Positions 26,383 through 32,458 of a stretch of 32,458 nt of DNA are shown piece by piece. Positions within the stretch are counted from its first letter, which is position 1; every line of letters begins with the position of its first letter. The notes beneath the pieces were generated by a model. It searched no databases. It saw nothing but the letters and a program-made list of their open reading frames with translations, and had not been told where the DNA came from. Location of the stretch: assembly GCA_003354005.1 (NCBI GenBank), contig PIWD01000017.1:1-32458 (forward strand), written 5' to 3'. This DNA comes from Gammaproteobacteria bacterium (lineage in GTDB: Bacteria; Pseudomonadota; Gammaproteobacteria; PIWD01). The translations under genes and the position numbers were made by a program.

Positions 26383-26669
26383 CATCCTCCCCTCCCTAAA
26401 GAAAGTGGGATTCCTATTACTAAGCTGGTTGTTGGCCTCCCATTACAAGAGCTTCTGGCTTCATTGAATCAGCTAATGACATCCCTCTACAGGCTAACAC
26501 GACATGCCCTGTCGCCAAAATAGACTGTAACAGATTATAGTGTGGAATAGTCAAGAAATATTAGAGCAAATCAGCACTGTTCGTTAAAGATCACAAGAGA
26601 CGCTCAACTAGCATGAAACCTTACATCATCCAGCTAAATGAGGAGGTCTTACAGCGAGCTTGATAACTG
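26383..26669 (-). mobile_element. IS200/IS605-derived remnant or MITE, right arm
   Basis: Inverted copy of 25339-25600, about 287 bp, so the two right ends face each other across 780 bp. It keeps the right-end hairpin (TTTCTTTAGGGAGGGGAGGATG on the minus strand from about 26404 to 26383), but its terminal bases read GTTAG instead of GTCAA. It retains a segment near 26550-26585 that is missing in the left arm. Divergence suggests an old duplication or two independent insertions. Confidence 0.75.
26420..26514 (-). pseudogene. TnpB C-terminal fragment, frameshifted
   Basis: Homologous to 25471-25566 on the other strand: RQGM, one base lost, then VLAC-GMSLADSMKPEALVMGGQQPA and a TAG. The lost base puts the first four codons out of frame. 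Confidence 0.7.
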
Positions 26670-26706
26670 TGCTAAAACATAGGCTAAAACTGAACCCTAT
26701 AGGCTA

Positions 26707-26735
26707 TTGACAATGGAACGGTTGAGAGATACTAT
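26707..26735 (+). promoter_or_regulatory. Sigma-70 promoter of the host-attachment-family gene
   Basis: Consensus TTGACA (26707-26712), 17-bp spacer, TACTAT (26730-26735). It lies just outside the right remnant, 38 bp before the start codon, with AAGGAG at about 26759-26764 as ribosome site. Confidence 0.6.
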
Positions 26736-26773
26736 TATACGACATGTTTATATGACAAGAAGGAGCTTATTTT

Positions 26774-27220
26774 ATGTCAAGTCGTGCAAAAATTACATGG
26801 GTTGCGGTAGTGGATGGGGTGTCTGCTAGTTTTTTTGATCGTTCTGCACAAGGGAAATTGACTAAGGTTGGTTCGTTGCTTGAGGCAGATCCAGTAATAA
26901 CAAACCATGAAGCGAGGCGTTCTGTTGGTAGTTTTTCTTTTGGGTCATCAAGGCATGCGGGAGAGCATCATGCTGATGAATATATTCAGCAATGTGAGCA
27001 GTTTGCCCATCAAATCATTGCTTACCTAGATAAGCAAGCTCGACAGAAAAATTTTGATCGGCTAGTTTTAGCAGCTTCACCAAGGATTTTAGGTATATTA
27101 CGTAAGCTAATTGAGAAGCACAAACAGCTTGCCTCGCTTATTATAAATGAAATCAGCAAAGATTTTTCTAATTTGACAATTGATAAAGTTCAAAAATATG
27201 TTGATAAGTATCTGCCTTAA
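26774..27220 (+). CDS. Host-attachment-family protein (baeRF-like)
   Basis: 148 residues with a good AAGGAG ribosome site. TWVAVVDGVSASFFDRS at the start, HHADEYIQQCEQFAHQIIAYLD in the middle and FDRLVLAASPRILGILRK fit the family named for attachment of plant-associated bacteria to host cells (Host_attach), related to the eRF1-like fold of baeRF proteins. Despite the name, members are cytoplasmic-looking and may act on ribosomes or RNA; no signal peptide is seen here. The name should not be read as evidence of adhesion. It precedes guaB by 106 nt without overlap. Confidence 0.8.
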   Translation: MSSRAKITWVAVVDGVSASFFDRSAQGKLTKVGSLLEADPVITNHEARRSVGSFSFGSSRHAGEHHADEYIQQCEQFAHQIIAYLDKQARQKNFDRLVLAASPRILGILRKLIEKHKQLASLIINEISKDFSNLTIDKVQKYVDKYLP

Positions 27221-27326
27221 TGATTCTTATTAAAACAATTTAGTGCTAGAATGGCTCTCTCGGTCACATACCAAGTTTGTATGCGAGGTTCTGGCCTAAA
27301 ACATTGCATAATGGGGTATACTATTG

Positions 27327-28805
27327 ATGTCTCGTAAGTTTTCAAAGCAAGAAACTGCCTATTCATTTAATGACGTGCTACTAGAACCTGCTTATTCACA
27401 AGTGTTGCCTAATGAAGTGGATGTAAGCACACAATTGACACCAAGCATTACTTTGAAAATTCCGCTAATCTCAGCACCGATGGATACAGTAACAGAAGAG
27501 CCACTGGCAATTTCGTTAGCACAAGAAGGTGGAATTGGGATCATTCACAAAAATATGTCGATTGAATCACAAGCTGAACAGGTGCGAGCTGTTAAAAAAT
27601 TTGAAAGTGGGGTTGTGCATGAACCTGTTACAGTAAAGCCAGATACAACACTTGAGAGATTACTTGCTATCACCTCTGAGCGCAAATTTTCCACAGTGCC
27701 CGTTGTTAGTGATGGTCAATTACTCGGAATTATTACAAATCGTGATGTGCGGTTTGCTACAGATTTGAAAGCAGCAGTTTCAAGCTTAATGACCCCAAAG
27801 CAGCGTTTAATTACGGTGAATAGTCGCAATGAGCAGAAACGTGCAATGGAATTGATGCACAAGCACCGTGTCGAAAAAGTTTTGATCGTTGATGAACAGT
27901 TCCGATTAAATGGCATGATGACGGTAAAAGATATTTTAAAAGCACGCGAAAAACCCGATGCAACAAAGGATGAGCATGGACAGTTGCGCGTTGGAGCAGC
28001 CGTAGGAGTCACTCTTGATGCTGGTGATCGTATTGCCGCACTCGTTGATGCTGATGTTGACGTCTTGGTGATTGATTCAGCACATGGCCATTCTAAAAAC
28101 GTATTAGAACGTGTTGCTTGGATTAAACAAGCTTATCCGACCTTGCAGGTAATTGCTGGAAATGTTGCAACCAGCGAGGCGGCACGTGCTTTAGCTGATG
28201 CAGGTGCTGACGCAGTCAAGGTGGGGATTGGGCCAGGCTCAATTTGTACCACTCGTATTGTAACAGGTGTAGGTGTGCCACAAATCACAGCACTTTTGGA
28301 TGTTTCTGAGGCATTGAAGCGACATGATGTATCAGTCATCGCTGATGGTGGAATTTGTTTTTCAGGGGATATCTGTAAGGCATTGGCAGCAGGTGCACAC
28401 GCTGTGATGCTAGGCCACATGTTCGCAGGCACAGAAGAGGCTCCAGGTGAAGTTGAGTTTTACCGTGGGCGCGCCTATAAGGCATATCGTGGTATGGGTT
28501 CATTAGGGGCAATGTGTGGTGAATATGGCTCTAAAGACCGCTATTTTCAATCAGAAAAACAACAATGTAAATATATACCAGAAGGTGTTGAGGGACGTAT
28601 TCCATATCGAGGCAGCCTACTGGCATTGGTATATCAAATGGTAGGGGGCGTTCGTGCAGGCATGGGTTATGTTGGCTGTGAAACAATTCTTGCCATGCAT
28701 GAACGAGCTAAATTAGTTAAAGTGACGACGGCAGGAATGCGAGAGAGCCACGTACATGATATATCGATCACCAAGGAAACACCTAACTATCAAAGAGATG
28801 CTTGA
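27327..28805 (+). CDS. guaB: Inosine-5'-monophosphate dehydrogenase
   Basis: 492 residues from ATG 27327; a TTG directly before it is also possible. It oxidises IMP to XMP with NAD. TIM barrel with catalytic loop [18 protein letters not shown] (Cys about 307), [27 protein letters not shown] and [19 protein letters not shown]; two CBS domains inserted at about 95-205 ([40 protein letters not shown]); flap region [17 protein letters not shown]17-TAGAAT (27223-27251) may be its promoter, followed by a small stem CATAC...GTATG. guaA follows after 73 nt, the usual guaBA order. Confidence 0.97.
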   Translation: MSRKFSKQETAYSFNDVLLEPAYSQVLPNEVDVSTQLTPSITLKIPLISAPMDTVTEEPLAISLAQEGGIGIIHKNMSIESQAEQVRAVKKFESGVVHEPVTVKPDTTLERLLAITSERKFSTVPVVSDGQLLGIITNRDVRFATDLKAAVSSLMTPKQRLITVNSRNEQKRAMELMHKHRVEKVLIVDEQFRLNGMMTVKDILKAREKPDATKDEHGQLRVGAAVGVTLDAGDRIAALVDADVDVLVIDSAHGHSKNVLERVAWIKQAYPTLQVIAGNVATSEAARALADAGADAVKVGIGPGSICTTRIVTGVGVPQITALLDVSEALKRHDVSVIADGGICFSGDICKALAAGAHAVMLGHMFAGTEEAPGEVEFYRGRAYKAYRGMGSLGAMCGEYGSKDRYFQSEKQQCKYIPEGVEGRIPYRGSLLALVYQMVGGVRAGMGYVGCETILAMHERAKLVKVTTAGMRESHVHDISITKETPNYQRDA

Positions 28806-28878
28806 AAAGAGCTATTGAGCTGTAACAATGGCTTAATTTGTTTTTTAAATATTTTGTTGTTCTAAAGAGGGAAATCTA

Positions 28879-30465
28879 TTGATAATGAAACCTACGCAAA
28901 ATCATAAACCCTGCATTATAGTGGTTGATTTTGGTTCGCAGTACACCCATCTCATTGCGCGACGTGTACGTGAGCTAGGTGTCTATTGTGAGCTATTGGC
29001 ATGCCATGCGCTTGAGCAGCGATTACTTGAGGTACAACCTAAGGGCATTATTCTGTCAGGAGGGCCTGCAAGTGCGTACCAAAAACATGCCCCAGAGATT
29101 CCACCTGCAGTATTTAAATTAAGTTGCCCCATTTTAGGTATTTGCTATGGCATGCAAAAGATGATTCAACAGGCTGGCGGGCAGGTTAATCAAGGTCATC
29201 ATTGTGAATTTGGTGATACACGCATCAATATCATTGTACAATCTCCTTTATTGGATACGATAACAGACCACGTAACCAAAGATGCTCGTCATCAATTGGA
29301 TGTTTGGATGAGCCATGGTGATCACATCAGCCAACTACCTGACGCATTTACAATCATTGCAGAAAGTGACAATGGCACCATTGCAGCGATTATGCACCAA
29401 GAGAAGCCTTGGTATGGCTTGCAATTTCATCCAGAGGTTACACATACTGTACAGGGCAAGAAAATTTTACAACGATTCCTACATGGCATCTGTAAATGTA
29501 AGACCGATTGGCAACCAGATGCGATGCTTGAAACATGCAGTGCGGGGGTGAAAGAATGTGTAGGGCATGATAGGGTAATTTTAGGCTTGTCAGGTGGTGT
29601 AGATTCAGGTGTTACGGCTGTTTTATTGCATCGCATTCTAGGCAATCAACTCACTTGCATTTTTGTTGATCACGGTCTATTGCGCTTTGATGAAGCACAG
29701 CAAGTCATGGCATTACTTACTGATCATTTTACAATGCAAATTATTCATGTTGATGCACGGCAACGTTTTTATAAAGCATTAGAACAGGTCACAGATGCTG
29801 AAGAAAAACGTAAGACTATTGGTCGTTTATTTGTTGAAGTTTTTGAAGAACAAGCCAATAAATTAAGCAACGTGCGGTGGCTAGCACAAGGCACCATCTA
29901 TCCTGATGTGATTGAGTCAGCAGCAAGCAATAGCGCACATCAGCACCTAATCAAATCACATCATAATGTGGGTGGATTACCTGAGCGACTCAATCTGAAA
30001 TTACTTGAACCACTTCGTATGCTATTTAAAGATGAAGTCAGACAGCTAGGTGAACGATTGGGGCTGCCACATGATATGGTATGGCGACATCCTTTTCCAG
30101 GCCCCGGTCTTGCGGTGCGCATCTTAGGTGCACTATCGCCTGAAAAAATTATTTTATTGCAAAAAGCAGATGCAATCTTCATTGAAATCTTACGCACCAG
30201 TGGTTGGTACGCCAAAGTAAGCCAAGCATTCGCAGTTTTATTGCCAGTTGACAGCATTGGAGTAACAGGTGACTGTCGTCATGTTGGGCCTGTAATTGCC
30301 TTGCGTGCCGTTGAAACAACAGACTTTATGACAGCTCGATGGGCGCACTTGCCCTATGAACTGCTGGAAAAAGCATCATTACGTATCATCAATGAAGTTC
30401 GTGGTATCTCTCGTGTCGTCTACGATGTAACTGGCAAACCACCTGCAACAATTGAGTGGGAGTAA
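28879..30465 (+). CDS. guaA: GMP synthase (glutamine-hydrolysing)
   Basis: 528 residues from a TTG at 28879 with GAGGG 7 nt before it; ATG 28885 (526 residues) has poorer spacing. It aminates XMP to GMP. Class I amidotransferase domain: VVDFGSQYTHLIARRVRELG, LGICYGMQKM (nucleophile Cys) and QFHPEVTHT; ATP-pyrophosphatase P-loop LSGGVDSGVTAVLL; C-terminal dimerisation domain with HPFPGPGLAVRILG and TGKPPATIEWE. It acts downstream of guaB, followed by overlapping tadA. In the guaB-guaA gap AACAA...TTGTTTTTT (about 28825-28847) forms a weak stem with a T-run. Confidence 0.97.
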   Translation: MIMKPTQNHKPCIIVVDFGSQYTHLIARRVRELGVYCELLACHALEQRLLEVQPKGIILSGGPASAYQKHAPEIPPAVFKLSCPILGICYGMQKMIQQAGGQVNQGHHCEFGDTRINIIVQSPLLDTITDHVTKDARHQLDVWMSHGDHISQLPDAFTIIAESDNGTIAAIMHQEKPWYGLQFHPEVTHTVQGKKILQRFLHGICKCKTDWQPDAMLETCSAGVKECVGHDRVILGLSGGVDSGVTAVLLHRILGNQLTCIFVDHGLLRFDEAQQVMALLTDHFTMQIIHVDARQRFYKALEQVTDAEEKRKTIGRLFVEVFEEQANKLSNVRWLAQGTIYPDVIESAASNSAHQHLIKSHHNVGGLPERLNLKLLEPLRMLFKDEVRQLGERLGLPHDMVWRHPFPGPGLAVRILGALSPEKIILLQKADAIFIEILRTSGWYAKVSQAFAVLLPVDSIGVTGDCRHVGPVIALRAVETTDFMTARWAHLPYELLEKASLRIINEVRGISRVVYDVTGKPPATIEWE

Positions 30466-30919
30466 GCCAAATTTGGCTCAAGATAAATGTTACTGGATAC
30501 AGCGAGCTCTCGTATTGGCTGATAAGGCAAGTGAACAAGGTGAAGTCCCTATTGGTGCTGTGCTCGTCTCACATGATAACTTGATTGGCTGTGGGTGGAA
30601 TCAGCAGATTGTAGGACATGATCCAACAGCACATGCTGAAATACAGGCTCTACGAGATGCAGGGCAGCATATTCATAACTACCGCCTTATTGACACAGTG
30701 CTCTACGTCACATTAGAACCATGCTTAATGTGCTTAGGAGCCTTATTCCATGCACGTATAAAACACCTGGTATTCGGTGCATTTGACCCTAAACTTGGAG
30801 CTACTCGTCAACTTGAAACAATCATGCCCTCCCAAAACCATAAATTCACCTGGGAAGGGGGTATATTAGCGAACCAGTGTGCAAAGCGGTTACAGGATTT
30901 TTTTAAACAACGCAGGTAA
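30452..30919 (+). CDS. tadA: tRNA-specific adenosine deaminase
   Basis: 155 residues from a TTG at 30452 overlapping guaA by 14 nt; another TTG at 30473 has GGGAG ten bases upstream and may be the real start. It deaminates A34 of tRNA-Arg(ACG) to inosine. Zinc site: HAEIQALRDAG (His and catalytic Glu) and EPCLMCLGALFHARI (two Cys); EVPIGAVLVS and YRLIDTVLYVTLEPC are standard. There is no ATG candidate near the family N-terminus. The overlap implies coupling with guaA. Confidence 0.95.
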   Translation: MSGSKPNLAQDKCYWIQRALVLADKASEQGEVPIGAVLVSHDNLIGCGWNQQIVGHDPTAHAEIQALRDAGQHIHNYRLIDTVLYVTLEPCLMCLGALFHARIKHLVFGAFDPKLGATRQLETIMPSQNHKFTWEGGILANQCAKRLQDFFKQRR

Positions 30920-31091
30920 GCAAATAATGTTCTATTACAGGATACGGTCTAACAACAGTATTGATTAATCTATATATAGGCTAAGATAATCTACCCTTAT
31001 GAATTAATTGGTCAAAATAGGTGAAGCAACAAGGCTTTTACAGATTCCTCAACACACAGAAAGTGGGAGTAAACAGGCGCAGATCAACCCA

Positions 31092-31117
31092 GATAATCTC
31101 AATTAACATAGATTATC
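31092..31117. other. Inverted repeat in the tadA to beta-helix spacer
   Basis: GATAATCT and AGATTATC form a perfect eight-base stem with a ten-base loop, about 60 bp beyond the 3' end of the leftward beta-helix gene and about 170 bp beyond tadA. There is no T-run. Nothing else was recognised in 30920-31178. Confidence 0.4.
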
Positions 31118-31178
31118 AGTAATAGTACATACAGCTCGAGAACCTAACAGACTTGAGTTGTTTACCTAATTGTTCTTG

Positions 31179-32458
31179 TTACTCAGGGTTAATCTCAATA
31201 TTCTCACCATCTGTCACAACACTTAGATCCCCGCCGTCACCTGTGCCTATATTGGCTTGTGACAACGATATGCTTTCAGATAGGGGGCCATAAGGATATG
31301 CAACGTAAATAGTGATACTGCCCTCTTCACTTTCTCCAACTGTGTGAAGATAAATATCACTTTCACCTTTTTTTAGGGTATTATCGTAGAACTTCATTAT
31401 CTTGATTACAGATCCATTGTCCGCCTCTACAAGCATGGTATAGTCTGAAGTAGTGGCAGTTAGTGTATTTCCGTAAAAACCTGTAATCATCATGCTGCTA
31501 TTTGTACTGCCTCTTAGGTAAACAGCCTTGCCAGCACTGTTGATAATATTATTATAGAATCCATCAATCGTTACACTTCCTTTATGTTCTGAGTTAATAA
31601 AAACACCATAACTACCAGCATTAATCACATTATCGTGGAGTCCATCAATCATTACACTTCCATCATTCCATGAGTAAATAGCAATACCGCACTCACTGGC
31701 ATTAATCGCATTATCGTGGAGTCCATCAATCATTACACTTCCATCATCACCTGAGTCAATAACAACACCTTCGCAACTGGCATTAATCGTATTATCATGG
31801 AATCCATCAATCGTTACTACTCCATATGAGCGCACAGAAACACCAGTTTCACCAGCAATCGTATTATTATAAAGTCTATCAACCTCTACTACTCCATCAT
31901 CTGAGTAAATAAGAATACCGTTATCACCAGCATCAATCACATTATCATGGAATCCACGTAGAACCATCTTAGTGCTTGTTCCAATGCTAGCAAAAACTAT
32001 GCCTGAAATATTATTCTGACTTTTAAGGGTATTATTGTTTATAAAAGCTTCAACAAAAGACCCTTCTTGGGCATAGATTGTAACAACTCCATATTCTTCC
32101 ACATCAGTTATACCCGTGTCGATTGTACTATTTTTAATCGTTACAATAGCATTCGTATTTTGCTGCTTTAAATAGATCAATGAGTTACCCACAATACTAT
32201 CAATTGTAAGCAGCCCCAGTGACACAGAAGGATCTGCGACCTTTATAATATAAGTGTTGCCATCTGAAGAAGCTTTTAGTGTCAGGTCGGATACTATATT
32301 GTTGGTGGTTAGATGTAAGACATCTGTTTCTGCATCAACAGCATCTAATGTACCACCACCTGATAGTTTGGCAGTGAAGATTTGGCCTTCTTCTTCAAAT
32401 ATATGACGTCCACCTGTAATCACCTGGCCTGTAGCGAGTATTTTGGCATCGTCTTCAA
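31179..32458 (-). CDS. Beta-helix repeat protein, N-terminus beyond window
   Basis: The frame is open to the window edge (427 codons including the stop); a GTG at 32421-32423 lies inside it and is probably not the start. The sequence is a ladder of short strands and turns rich in G, D, N, S, T, I, V: units such as GSVMIDGLHDN-INA--GV-I-S repeat every 27 residues (81 bp; DNA phase marks at 31618, 31699 and 31780), with looser units on both sides. This is the pattern of a right-handed parallel beta-helix. The C-terminus (SLSQANIGTGDGGDL...ENIEINPE) lacks an autotransporter barrel and any LPXTG motif. Secretion route unknown; surface adhesin, passenger or effector are possible. Confidence 0.7.
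   Translation of the reverse strand, partial: EDDAKILATGQVITGGRHIFEEEGQIFTAKLSGGGTLDAVDAETDVLHLTTNNIVSDLTLKASSDGNTYIIKVADPSVSLGLLTIDSIVGNSLIYLKQQNTNAIVTIKNSTIDTGITDVEEYGVVTIYAQEGSFVEAFINNNTLKSQNNISGIVFASIGTSTKMVLRGFHDNVIDAGDNGILIYSDDGVVEVDRLYNNTIAGETGVSVRSYGVVTIDGFHDNTINASCEGVVIDSGDDGSVMIDGLHDNAINASECGIAIYSWNDGSVMIDGLHDNVINAGSYGVFINSEHKGSVTIDGFYNNIINSAGKAVYLRGSTNSSMMITGFYGNTLTATTSDYTMLVEADNGSVIKIMKFYDNTLKKGESDIYLHTVGESEEGSITIYVAYPYGPLSESISLSQANIGTGDGGDLSVVTDGENIEINPE

Noticed and set aside
26140..26385. Minus-strand 81-codon frame beginning MLAFSLKKGVIRCLVN
   Set aside because: Its ATG is formed by the IS right end; it reads the same bases as the better-supported frame from 26350 in a different phase.
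25339..26669. Composite transposon carrying cargo
   Set aside because: No transposase remains, the arms differ by many substitutions and indels, and the right ends face inward, which does not fit single-strand IS200/IS605 mobilisation of the middle segment as one unit.
28825..28847. Strong terminator between guaB and guaA
   Set aside because: The stem is only about five A/T base pairs before the T-run; it is mentioned under guaA as weak and not listed as a terminator.

Overview
The window is a 32.5-kb piece of an AT-rich gammaproteobacterial chromosome. The housekeeping proteins (PolA, RNase PH, Grx4/BolA, PurB, YggX, Gmk-RpoZ-SpoT, Adk, YpjD/Ffh, L31, RecJ, GltA, GuaB-GuaA-TadA) are all of gammaproteobacterial type, and the gmk-rpoZ-spoT, ypjD/ffh and guaB-guaA arrangements are familiar there. 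Short multi-membrane orphan proteins, decayed insertion sequences, a beta-helix surface or effector-like protein and a methyltransferase with a signal peptide suggest a host-associated (perhaps amoeba- or arthropod-associated, Legionellales-like) bacterium. That lifestyle is inference.

Layout. 1-510: 5' part of a Ser/Asn/Asp-rich orphan gene, leftward. 660-4950: polA, then rph overlapping a Bax-like glucosaminidase gene. 5030-6588: leftward orphan methyltransferase, grxD and an ibaG-type bolA. 6635-8285: purB and yggX. 8297-8953: a Vat/CatB-type acetyltransferase. 9234-13255: a tightly overlapping leftward aroA-aroK-aroC-aroB operon. 13685-14212: orphan membrane protein. 14409-17518: gmk-rpoZ-spoT. 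17545-19389: leftward ypjD, a small two-membrane-segment protein and adk. 19466-20821: ffh. 20837-21643: orphan membrane protein. 21861-25318: rpmE, recJ (leftward), gltA. 25339-26669: two inverted IS200/IS605-derived remnants around a broken membrane-protein gene. 26774-30919: host-attachment-family protein, guaB, guaA, tadA. 31179-32458: 3' part of a beta-helix repeat protein, leftward.

The most striking region is the aro operon. Its order (aroA-aroK/L-aroC-aroB) and the AroA sequence look chlamydial rather than gammaproteobacterial. It is bounded by a 53-55-bp direct repeat. The last codons and stop of aroB lie inside an IS200/IS605 right end nearly identical to those at 25.6 and 26.4 kb, exactly where aroDE would follow in Chlamydia. 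I read this as an operon acquired from, or shared with, a chlamydia-like organism and truncated or rearranged by TnpB-type elements.

Other points: PolA whose proofreading residues look lost, an approximately 50-bp palindromic repeat in two similar divergent spacers, a 27-residue (81-bp) tandem repeat in the beta-helix gene, and paired TnpB C-terminus/right-end remnants that could be solo guide-RNA loci or MITEs. No tRNA, rRNA or CRISPR array was seen.
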